Source of the DNA: Lethocerus indicus
Taxonomy: Eukaryota > Arthropoda > Insecta > Hemiptera > Belostomatidae
Assembly: GCA_019843655.1 (NCBI GenBank)
Contig: JACDQD010000103.1
Coordinates: 3,224,001 to 3,288,000, forward strand
DNA length: 64,000 bases
Direction: 5' to 3'
A program made the translations under genes and the position numbers. The notes below the pieces were generated by a model that ran no database searches, had not been told where the DNA came from, and was given only the letters and a program-made list of their open reading frames with translations. Of this stretch, positions 40,401-50,665 are shown piece by piece. Position 1 is the first letter of the stretch; each line of letters opens with the position of its first letter.

Positions 40401-41251
40401 TACTCAGTCTACAAGAGCTCGAAGACGATCAGGCCCATCAAGATCTTAAGAACCGGTTAGCTGATTTTGATTTACTTAATTCATCAAACGGCCTGGGGAA
40501 TCCAGAAGATTGGGTTTAATCCGATTCAGAATCGCTTAACTGAATAACCGAGATAGAATCAGAAATAAACATTTAGCAATTGACGGGGACCGGAAGTCTG
40601 TCTGAAGTCAGATTAGGTCCCACGGGAATGACGCTAATGTGCCTGCAATTAGTTTTACTAAAAATATCTGCTTATATTTTTTTTATTCACCTGTCAATGT
40701 TTCATTGCCAGGGGTACACTGGCCGACAGGAAGTCGTTAGATGATTCAGAAATTGTCTTATTCTTTTTGTAATCAGCATTTTGAAATCTTCTTTATTCGC
40801 CTTTATTGTTCCATCTAGTGGATATCACACGGAAGTAATACAACTAAGTAAGTTCACAATCGCTAAATTGTATTTTTATTTTCCACGTCGTCTATGAAAT
40901 TTTCTGTTCGGAATATACATTTTCTGGGTCATAATAACGGTATACGTGTAAGAACCGCAAAGTTAACTTTTATGGCCATTTGAAAGTTCTTGAAATTCCG
41001 TTTATTTCACATTTCTTTATCGGACATCGTTTTCTGTTCACTCGACCAATTATAAAGGACATAAACGAAGTAACGTTTAAACGGTGGGAACGTTCGACGG
41101 TTTAATTACCGTTTATTCTCGAAACATTCCGCTCTACCTTGAAGAGATTATTACACGCGATGCTTCCACCGCTTGTATATTCGAAATTTAATTCAAGATT
41201 TCAATTGATATTGTACGGTCCCCTGGAATTATATTGAATTACTTTAGAATA
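31401..41251. other. Intergenic DNA, no gene recognised
   Basis: CpG-rich overall with AT-rich patches (31.4-32.2 and 37.66-37.95 kb). Frames up to 149 codons occur around 38.65-39.3 kb but come from a simple repeat (separate entry). No family recognised in any frame. A tRNA-like B box on the minus strand near 39.84 kb (GATCGTTCGAATCTGCC) is a weak relic. Confidence 0.45.
38937..39020 (+). repeat. Degenerate CCACAT/CCACCT simple repeat
   Basis: Runs of CCACATCCACAACATCCACA followed by tccatctcc, aactccacc and accacctccacc. It gives Pro/His-rich or Gly/Val/Asp-rich artificial frames on the two strands, which explains the long but meaningless open frames around it. Confidence 0.75.
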
Positions 41252-41329
41252 GCTGTTTTGTCTGCGAGGAGTTGGAATACCGTAGATTTCCTGTGTTTCT
41301 GTCTCCTCTAGCTGGTTTGGTCTTTTATC
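41252..41329 (+). mobile_element. Left arm of inverted-repeat element next to solo satellite unit (copy 7)
   Basis: GCTGTTTTGTCTGCGAGGAG, TTGGAATACCGTAGATTTCC, TGTGTTTCTGTCTCCTCTAG, CTGGTTTGGTCTTTT. It is preceded by TTTAGAATA. The arm runs straight into a satellite unit at TATCGGTACAACTGG, the clearest evidence that the satellite is part of, or inserted at a fixed point of, this element. Confidence 0.75.
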
Positions 41330-41396
41330 GGTACAACTGGACCCAACGAACTTTAGTTAAGTACATTTCCGCACCACCCTCAGGGGCACTAGTTTA
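41330..41396 (+). repeat. Solo 70-bp satellite unit
   Basis: One unit, ATCGGTACAACTGGACCCAA, then CGAACTTTAGTTAAGTACAT, TTCCGCACCACCCTCAGGGG and CACTAGTTTA. It has CACTAG where array units have CGCTAG. It may be the unexpanded state of the element, or what remains after array loss. Confidence 0.9.
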
Positions 41397-43382
41397 TCTA
41401 CTATTAGAATTTATCTTCTAGCGCTAGAACTAAAACTATTAGTAATTTATATATTAGTTTACGCTGGTACTTCACGAGAAGGTAATTATCTCTCAATCCT
41501 CAAGCTACGATTTTCACTACAAATGTATTGCTAAATATTATTTAAGAAGTTAGTTTAACATACCTGGTTAGTTTCTCGGCGTCCAATATTTCATGTATGC
41601 TGTTAGTGGAAAGTTTATTTTTTAAAGATTAAAACGAAAAATTTCGATGTGAAATATTTAGCAAGTTGAAAATAGAAATTCGACTGGGTGTTATCGATCG
41701 AATTGGGATCCGTCGGCCGGAAATCGATATCCAGCCCGTTGGTAAGGATGATGGAGAAGTGTGAATAAAGTGGGGAGTGTTGGAGGGGGCTGTGTCTGGC
41801 ATGTAAAACAGAGCCGGGCACACAGGTAGGGGCCGAATGGTGCGGCTCCGCTAACTGAATACGAACTACATACGCCTCTGACTTGAATCCGAGATCGCAT
41901 GCAAAACTTTTTCTACTCTCAACCAGCCGGGATTTATTCCTTTCAACTTGGGTCGACCGCCTCTCTTCCCGGGACGGGAGAGATGGAGGGTGGCTTGTAT
42001 GAATCTATCCTACATATCCTCAGCATCCGACTCGCATGGAACAACTGCTAGCAAGAAATAACGATTCAGCATTCTATATACCTTTCCTTCTTTAAATTTC
42101 TACATTCTACTTATTGGGCCAAGGTTTTTCAATATTTTTAATCAAGACCCCTAGGAGGGCTTCTCTTTAGCACATATCGTTTTCTCGTATTATCAGTTCT
42201 TTCTAATTTTCCGGAACAATTTTTTAATTTTTTAAATTAAAATTATTTTAATATAAATAAAAAATTAATTTAATTTTTTAAACAATTTCGTGGAAAACCG
42301 TGACCGTTTTAAGAACCTCTGCGTTACAATATAAACGCAATTACTCCATAAACTGGCACTAACTGTTCGGGAATAATTATTAGAAAGGAATAATTTCTTT
42401 GCCTTCCGGATTAGCGGTTAATCGGCTTATTGTTTTAGCACATTCTGCACTAATAAAACCAGGAGACGGAAGTCTTGAATTACGTTTCTAGTCTGACCGA
42501 AGTAATACAAGACCCGGGCGGGAAACCCGCGTACAAAAAAATGTGGAAACTTTATAACGTGTCTTAATAATTCTCGAATTGAATTACCTCCAGTTACTAG
42601 AAATTCGTGTAATTGTATACGCCATAAATTAAAACGTTCCTATCGATATTTGGCTGTCAAACGGAGCTAATGGAAATTCAATATAACTTCGAAAGCGTGA
42701 CGGCCATTCTTCATCGCCCACTTAGTTCGCTCCTAAGCCAGATCTCTTATATCATTTCAACAGACGTCAGCAGCGATTTTCGAAACGGGTGTGTCCGTTT
42801 CTCAACAAAGGGCGACCGCGATCATTTGTCGCCTGCCCGCGGTCCGACCAATTAATCCACGCACATTTCCGGCTTCGGTCGTCCTGAAATCAAATTATGG
42901 AGACGTGAACTGAGTCAAAATCCAAAACCCGAGTTCAAAACAGCGGCCGAATTATGCGATTTCAACGAAGGGTTACGAAATCGTAATTGGGCAAGGCACA
43001 ATGGCGGGCTCCGGAGGAAGGTTAAAAGCATTTGGAGCGAAAAACACCGGTTAATTAAGGCCGCAGTAGGGCGTTTGCATTCGCACAATGCTTAATTAAT
43101 GAATTCAATAGAAATACCTTTTCTTAAGATTCATAAATCTTTTTTTATCAGGTTTTAACAACGTGTATCCGTTTCATTAGTGATTTATCTTATGAGCCAG
43201 TCCAAATCGCCTGTTTAATTAAATTTTACTTTTAACGTTTTACGATCACTTCCGTAGACGATGGATTGAAAGAACTCCTCTTCCACACTAATTACAAAGT
43301 TGGTTTTTAATTAACCAGGGAATGATGCATGTCGTAAAAGCTATCGTGAATAAAATTTTTTTGATACTATTAATATAGTTAC

Positions 43383-43421
<39 letters not shown>

Positions 43422-43657
43422 TTTATACTGTACTTTATGCTGTATATACTGTATATATATTGTACGCAAGCGTAAGTGACTCAGTAATTTGCTGGTGGTG
43501 GAAAGAAGATCAAGAGAGCGATGCGAATACTCTTATAAATATTGCATTTTTCTGAAATAAAACGGCATTTTGTTGATCCCTATAGGTCCAAATATTGTCA
43601 GTCTCTCAAGTGTAGGGAATCAGCCCTAATTTAAGGTGTAATTTTACTGCGTTTCAG
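41397..43657. other. Upstream region/intron of the secreted-protein gene; no exon identified
   Basis: Lies before the first visible exon of the secreted-protein gene, whose start codon must be in an upstream exon that I could not identify. Contains AT-rich palindromic sequence near 42.22-42.29 kb and a TA microsatellite (about 43389-43424). No other feature supported. Confidence 0.4.
43389..43424. repeat. (TA)n microsatellite
   Basis: About 18 TA dinucleotides, followed by related tacttTATACtgTACT sequence. Located about 230 bp before an exon acceptor, within the presumed intron. Confidence 0.85.
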
Positions 43658-46570
43658 CTGCTGTTGGGCGTACTGGTGGATGGAGCCTGGGGCAACTTGT
43701 ACTACGGTGGGGCGGTTGGCGAGGTGATGCCGCTGGCGGTGCTGGCCGACAGCCCCCTCTACATGGCCAACAGCCTGGCCAAAGTGCCCCTCATCCTGGT
43801 GCCCCAGAGGGAGGTCACCATGATCAACGACGTACACATCAGCTCCGTATCCCCCACTCAGCCGGTAGTCACTTGCCAGCTCTCCAAGTACACCCTGGTA
43901 ACCAGTTAAACAGTAATAACCTGCATTCCAGGTGCAACTAACAACTATAGTAGAATTTCGATTAAAATTAAAAAATTAAAATTAAAAACTTCAATTCCAA
44001 GTACTTCAACTATTAGGATAGAATTTTTAAAACGGCTACTAAATATACGATAACTTAATTTTCATCCAGTCTGTTTATTATATCTCACCTGCGACGGATT
44101 TAGAAAATGTTTAGATTACATTCTCGTAAATGATTCGTAGAAGCCCTAAATTCTAAATCCTGTTGGTATCGGAGTCAGCTCCATCGACAAGTTACAAGTC
44201 TAGAAAGAGCCCAAAGGCGTAACTATTTGTTTCTCATTAATAATGAATTACTTTTATCATTATGCCTATGAGAAAATTCGATTAAATATGGCCCCGTTCT
44301 GCTCGGTATAGACTAGACCCGCACTACAGGCTATGCGGGTTAATCTACCTGACGCCGTACCGACAAATAAATAACCCGGGCAAAATAGGAGAGCAAATAC
44401 TGCTATAATGAATGGCCCAATTAATCCATTCATTGTTAACTAATTGTTAATTGTAATTGCAAGTAATATTGACTTGATTTATTTGATTTTAAGTTCGTGT
44501 CTCATTGTATGCAAATACACTAGGGGGAGTGAATAATGTAGAATTGCCATTTGTATTAATTTTTTCCCCCAATGTTCCCAACGTTTATATAATTTAATGA
44601 CACGATAGTTGGCCACACGTCTTGTCTTAAAATCCGAGATTTCGGCTGACTCCGGCCGGATAGTCTGACTGTATCCGGTCGGTCAGTACGTGGCCAATTT
44701 GCAGTTGTTTAAGATGAATTGGAACTGGTTCAGCAGCGTGTTGGAACACTGGAAGCGAGAAGAGGGGTCTTGCCAAACGTGTCCGGAAGTCACGTTTCCG
44801 CGAGTACATTTCGTGGAGCTTAGACAATAGAGAAGGAGCACTTTCCTTGCGCCCGGTTTCATATTTCTGTCCAAATTATCACTCGGATATGGTTTCGAAT
44901 GCAGTACCGAATCGGTCTTCGTTTTCCGCTTTCGAAAAACAACTGTGAGTCGAATCACTCGAATAAGATGGACTGAATTTATATATTTCGTTTGCTAACA
45001 AATGAGCAACCACCGACGATGAATGAGCGGGAATGTTACTTTCACGCTTTGTAGCAATTTGTCCTGTCCGGGTAGATAGTTCCAATTTGACTACAGGCAG
45101 TAGTCAATAGTATAATGATGTTTTTAAGGGATATATAGCGGTAAGAAGCATTTAATACTAGGCACCAATTGATAATAAAGAATAATTTGTAACGAAATCT
45201 GTAATAACAGAAAATAAAACACGACTGAGAAATGTACAATGGGGGGAAACGCGATCGGAAACGCCGCACAATAGTAATAACACCGCAAGGAAGGGACCTC
45301 CAGCTGGAGTCGTTGCTCCAGTTCTGGACTCTTGAATGGCCGGTTTCTGGAGCCCGGAAAAAAAAGAAAAGCTCGTTCGTCGTTTTGCTAGCGGCGTTCC
45401 GTTAGGAGGGGCCGGCGGCCTCCACGCCGGAAAAACTGGATCCCCCATCGGGAAATGCCCCCGCCCTGCTCGGTTCAACAGACCCGTTGCATTTTTCTAA
45501 CGCGTCCGTCCTCTTTTTATCTATATATGTGGGCCTGTTTTATCGCTAATCACTTCCTGCAATTACTCAGTTTAAAATACTCGTAAATGTAACAACTACA
45601 ACAAATGTCAAAGAAGGTACCTCAACCGAGCTAAGATTTGTAAATATTTCAGCGATTTATTATATCGTTGTGTTTAGAATGTTTAGATTTTCGAGTCCGT
45701 TTGTTTAGGATTCTTGTAAAATCTGTCGCCGTAAATACACGTACTGATTTTATTCTAACTTACGGTTTATTCTGTTTCTGTCGGGAAGGACGCTACGCCG
45801 GCAGTGAGAGTGGAATTGGAGCGTCCTCTGATGGTGAACGGTGCCGAGGCGACTGTCGGTTTTCCGGCCGAAGTCAGCGTTTTCCACGAGGGGCTCAGGA
45901 TCTCCGTGCCCGTCGGCGCCCTGCTGGCCCCCGTCCACACCATGGCCGGGCCGCACATAGTCAGAGTACTATACGCCGTCCCGACCACCCCCCTCTACCT
46001 CAGCTACCCGTTCTTCAGCCCCTTCTCATACCCATTCAGGTAACGGCGATAGAGTGTCATAATATTCAGATCCTAACAAAATACGATGTAATTTCTTTTC
46101 ATTTAACTCTCGGATTCTCGAATGAACTGAGTTGGATTCCAGCTGTGTACGCTCTCTTTACCCTCGTGTATGCCCACTACTGTTCTAGACCGTTCACTAG
46201 CAGTGACGACAAGAGGATCACCGACCTGATGATGGGAGTAAACAAGAAGCCCGAGGCGGGTAGCGGTGCAGGGACGATGACTGTGGGCGGGCGGCCGTTG
46301 GTGACCGTGCTCGACTTCCCCACGGAGTTGGCCCAACCCCAGAGCCTGTTCTACCAGCCGCCTCTCGACGACTCCGACGAGCTGGGCAACAGGGGCCCCC
46401 CGGAGGCCGTCATACCGGCCGGCATCGTCCAGTCCACCCAGCCGAGGCCCTACCAAACCCCCTTCTACAACTCCAAAGAGTCGCCTCTCCTCCAGTCTCT
46501 CCGCGACCAGGCCGAGAAGACCAAGCCCGAAGAAGAAGACCCGGACACCCCAGGAGCCGAAGCCCTATAA
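43658..46570 (+). CDS. Unrecognised secreted protein, three visible exons (first exon missing)
   Basis: Three exons join in frame to give 290 residues: 43658-43897 (after tttcag, before gtaacc), 45789-46039 (after cgggaag, before gtaacg) and 46189-46570 (after ttctag, stop TAA). The first visible exon starts in phase 0 with LLLGVLVDGAWG, which looks like the end of a signal peptide, so a short upstream exon with the start codon is expected; many insect secreted and cuticle genes are built this way. The body has alternating hydrophobic segments (PLAVLADSPLYMANSLAKVP, VFHEGLRISVPVGALLAPVH), an aromatic/proline stretch (PLYLSYPFFSPFSYPF), and a disordered acidic tail (EKTKPEEEDPDTP). One Cys is visible (VTCQL). 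I recognise no domain. Third codon positions are strongly G/C, unlike the neighbouring housekeeping genes. Exon structure is well supported; function is unknown. Extracellular matrix or cuticle-associated is a guess from the composition only. Confidence 0.8.
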
Positions 46571-49385
46571 CGCCCTCACATGTCGCGAAAACAATTTTTA
46601 AAATATAAAAAAAAATTAGATATTATAATAACCTAACCCAAAAAAGACCCCGCTGTTCTAGATTTATCTCAGAAAGTTGCCGCCCCTCGGACTGATTTCG
46701 AGCCCGAGTTAGAATCATCACTGCCAGTTCAATTTAATTTTTGAGAATATCGTCGTTATAAATAAGCGTACAACTAATTTTAAGAGATTATAATAATATT
46801 AAGATTTTTTTTAGGTTATATCGGTTGGATCGGATAACTGAGGACACGGTTATAGGTACAGATATCTTATTTTAAAGTATAACATTTTAATGACGCCAGT
46901 AATAGAAGTTACCATTTCGTATAATTACGTCAATTTCGGGACTCTTATTCGTGGAAATATTATAAAAATTAAATCGAAAAATTTAACCGGACTAGCACCG
47001 AGGTTTCAGTTTGAATGTTCGCCCAATCGGGTGCGATCCCCCCGCGGGTTCGATTCCCGACGAGGTGCGCACTTTCCAAATCGAAAATGCGAACGACTAG
47101 AGGCAGAAAATCGAATGCGCGGTGCTTAACATTCAATAAAATAAGAAATCCTGAACAGACAACAGTATTGTCCGTAAGTTGTTTCCTCCCGCCCGGCAGC
47201 AACACTGTTTCCCCTCCCCTACACCTATCTGCGTCAAACTCAACCCAATTCGGCGTCCCGACGGTCCAGTGAGTTGTGTCGAGTTATGCGGGCTGTATAA
47301 GGCGGGAGAGACCGTGAAAATACGAAAAAAAGAAACGTAATTCTCCGCATATTTCTTCCTTAAGAGGGATACGAAATTGAGCACCGACCGAACATCATTA
47401 CTGAAAAGAAAGAAACGACTGTTTTCTCCGCTTTATCTCTCTTAGATCGAGCCCGCCGCCTTAATCGCTGTGCGGTTTCCCGCCATAAACGGCACTCGAT
47501 CTCCCTAAAAATCAACGTCAGTCTCGGCGATATTAATCACGTTAACGTTCACCGAAAGAAGAAAATAATCACTGCAAAATTTTCTGACTGTATTTATTGA
47601 CAAATTTTGTAATATGAGAATAAACATCTTCTATGTGATTACCTCGCATTGTCTCTTTTCTAACTGTCTGCCCTGTAGTTGTTTACCTTTCATTTATTAC
47701 ATCCGAACATCATATTTATTATTATCAACACATTCAAAGTTCATGATGTTTCTCAATTATCTGTGTTAATCAAGAAATCTAAGAGTCTTTTAGCTCTGTA
47801 AATGTGATTAAATTAATGTTAAATCCGCGTTAAATTAATCGCAGAAATAATTTTTGTTACAAAAAATAAAACTCGAATCCTAGATTTGGGAATGGTGAAT
47901 TTTTACTGACCTAGCCAGATAAGGGTGTGCTAACTAGATTATTTCTTCTTGTTCTGAATTAAATTTTTCCTATATGCTTGATAGTATTTATTAATAAAAG
48001 ATCGTACTTTAAATAAAGAAAACAATTGTGCATAAAACCGGCGTTTACGGTCGAGTGGTATAAGGTCAGTCTGTGGTCGATACCCTCGGATCCCGCCCCC
48101 ACAACTCCGCCACATCTGATACTGCAGATAGCGATCTCAATTGTTTATCCGTCGCTAAGCAAACGCCATAACGGTCGGCCGTTAATTGTCCATTCATTGT
48201 GGGCCGGACCCAGCCCACCTGGCGGCCCTCTGAACCGAACACGTCTCGGCGAACACATCAGAATATTATCTGAGGAATATTTTCCGCTCTCGGGAGTATG
48301 CGTGCAGCTAACTCCTCGGTCTCAGGTTGTAACGGCTGAAAAAATTTAGAACAATATAGATATAATTAAACGAAAACGATGTAAATAGATGCAGAGTAGA
48401 AATGTATTCGTATAAAGAAAGTAAAGGACCATCTGAAACAATTCTATCACCAATACAGTAGTAGTTAATCAACAAAATCAGTGAGCGTAAACTGAAGATT
48501 GAAAAGATCACGGTTTTCTTACTCCCTGTCATACATTTTCAACTTTTCTGATGGCCCTTGAGAGCAATCTCATCGATCAAAACGCGTCCTTAGGGCTACC
48601 TACAACGTTTTTTGTAGGTTGAGCTCGAAAACGTTAATTATCTATGCGGTCCTTCCTTCCTGGAAACGATTTCCCCACTTAAAAAACCCACGTTCGGTCA
48701 CAAACCGCAGTTTTGGTAGTGTACGCCAGAAATTTGTTTATGATTCTTTGCTCGGAACTTGCAACTGGAAAGGATCCAAGGTATGGCCAACTTAAGCTGT
48801 TGTAACGAGCACTGCAGATTGGTGCTGGAAATAAACTCCAGTTCTTATTTCATCGCCCATCGCATAAATAATAAAGCCGAAAATTTTTAAATCTCCCATG
48901 TGGGAAAGCAGATTAGAAGCTTTGAGGAGAGTAAGTCCCCAATGTATGACAGTCGTACAAAGCTAGTGACCTATGTTATTAAACGTTTCCATTTATAAGG
49001 TAGGTGCAAATGTAGAGTGCAGAATATTTGCATAATTGACGGTTATAAATCTGCATGCCCATTATAACAGGGTCATACACGAAAAAAGACTCAAGGAAAG
49101 TCAGTAATAATGCTTCTAGCGTGGAATACTGTCTGGTCTCTGCTTTTTGTCAAAATTAATCGTGCTGTTGTCTGCAGTCGATTTTGAACGCTGATTAACT
49201 GCAGACCTTTAAGAAAAGGTCACATTTTGATTCTGATTTTGAAAACGTCTTTTGTATAAAATGCAAGCGCAATTAGTCCGATTAGAAACAGTCGACCACA
49301 AGATAATTAATACTCCCGAGACATTCTTATCGTTTAACTTCGCAATTGACGGAAGTATTTATTTGAATTGAATTCTTTATTATTT
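46571..49385. other. Intergenic DNA downstream of the secreted-protein gene
   Basis: No clear AATAAA close after the stop (only AT-rich AATATAAA-like sequence near 46606). No gene recognised. A tRNA-like relic at about 47.0 kb and a hairpin at 48598-48619 (ACCTACAA/TTGTAGGT, 6-base loop) are the only structures noted. Confidence 0.45.
46996..47072 (+). repeat. tRNA-like relic with perfect B box
   Basis: Contains GGTTCGATTCC, a perfect match to the pol III B box, within CGGGTTCGATTCCCG, a four-base T-stem. The flanks GCACC and GGTGC could pair as part of an acceptor stem with correct tRNA-like spacing. The expected D-arm/A box is not seen, so I call a pseudogene or SINE head rather than a tRNA gene. 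Confidence 0.35.
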
Positions 49386-49647
49386 ACTGTAGGCTCGTGA
49401 TGTTTCGGTCTCCTCTCGCTGGTTTGGTCTTTTGCTGGACCGGTTTCGGCTGCTCGCCATCTTCAGTAGCGGAGTTAGTCACTGTTAGCACTTCGGATGT
49501 TTTTTGGGCATCCTCACTGCACTGTGACTTTCACATGTACTGTCATGTACAGACAGCAGTGAGTCTAGCAAAAGACCAAACCAGCGAGAGGAGACAGAAA
49601 CATCACGAACCTACAGTATTCCAACCTCTCCAGACCACAAAACAGGT
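49386..49647. mobile_element. Foldback element with long inverted arms (copy 8)
   Basis: Left arm 49386-49441 (CTGTAGGCTCGTGATGTTTC, GGTCTCCTCTCGCTGGTTTG, GTCTTTTGCTGGAC) pairs with inverted right arm 49563-49616 (GTCTAGCAAAAGACCAAACC, AGCGAGAGGAGACAGAAACA, TCACGAACCTACAG). The right side carries on to the full outer end TATTCCAACCTCTCCAGACC, ACAAAACAGG, then TA. The core of about 120 bp includes GGCTGCTCGCCATCTTCAGT, shared with other copies. No transposase frame, so it is non-autonomous. TA next to the outer ends fits a TA target site, as in Tc1/mariner-type MITEs, but the superfamily is not established. Confidence 0.85.
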
Positions 49648-50019
49648 ATATCAAATTATTTATTATTTAATTCAATCAGTCATCTCTAGTGTTCACACTC
49701 AGGGTTGACAGCCTGGTATATGGGTAGTCAACATGTATATATATATATATATTATTTTTTTAATAGCTCTTTTATGATGATAAAATCGACCAGGAAGCTG
49801 GCAGAGAGTGGCGGAGCATTGAGGAAACGTCCGGGCCATCTGGTCCACACGGCACAATGATCGCCCACGTACCCTGCAACAATGCGAAACAGTCGCAGAG
49901 AGGCCTTGACTGCGTGAGGTCCACAACATCCGGCTCCGACCCGCATTATCATATATTTCGGTCACCGGCTGGTGTGTACGGGACACGAACTGAAAAGCTT
50001 ATAAAGTTTATGGCTTTTA

Positions 50020-50665
50020 AAATTACGCGCACTCGTAACTTGGTACACGTAATCTCCAGTATGATCCTCTCCAGTCCGGCCTGGTACATTCAGCATAGGG
50101 CCCAATATATATCCTAAACATATTACTACAAATACTAGATATACTTATAACTATAATTAACTGATTTATAATAGAATTACCCTTCACTCGTTCTGCTGAC
50201 GTGATATATGTCGGTTGTGGATAATCCAGATGTAGTTCTATAACTATAATTAAGTAACTTATAATATAATTACCTTTCTCTCGGTCTGCCGTAAAGGTAG
50301 ACTTCGCAGAGAAAATAAAACTGGGTGATATAAATTCACGGTGGATTCTGAATTTTACTTTAATCATTGAGCGGGATAATTTTCCTGAAGTTCTTACGAT
50401 AGGAGATACGTGTACTCGTAACTTGGTACAAGTAACCTCCAGTATGATCCTCTCCTGTCTGGTATAGTCGACAAAGTATACGCGGTGGTGGATAATACGG
50501 ATATAGATCTATAACTACAATTAGCTAGCTTATAATAGAATAGTACTGATACACGCACCGAATATAATGATTACTCAGCAACTTTCAACATAATAAATGT
50601 CGGTGGTGATTGTCTAGAAGTAGAACTATAACTATAATTAACTAACTAATAATAGAATTGTGGAA
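50020..50665 (+). repeat. Degenerate long-period repeat cluster
   Basis: Two copies of a block around ACTCGTAACTTGGTAC...CTCCAGTATGATCCTCTCC lie at about 50031-50080 and 50415-50457. At least three copies of a second block, GTGGATAAT...CTATAACTATAATTAACT...ATAATAGAATT, lie at about 50214-50270, 50487-50542 and 50608-50657, with a partial at 50148-50180. The blocks interleave, suggesting an old composite tandem duplication of roughly 380 bp that then decayed. Confidence 0.6.

Noticed and set aside
45668..46570. A single 300-codon open frame
   Set aside because: It runs through intron sequence and reads exon 2 of the secreted gene in the wrong frame; only its last part (46189-46570) is a real exon.
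46996..47072. Intact tRNA gene
   Set aside because: The B box is perfect but there is no A box or D-arm and the acceptor stem has mismatches; kept only as a relic.
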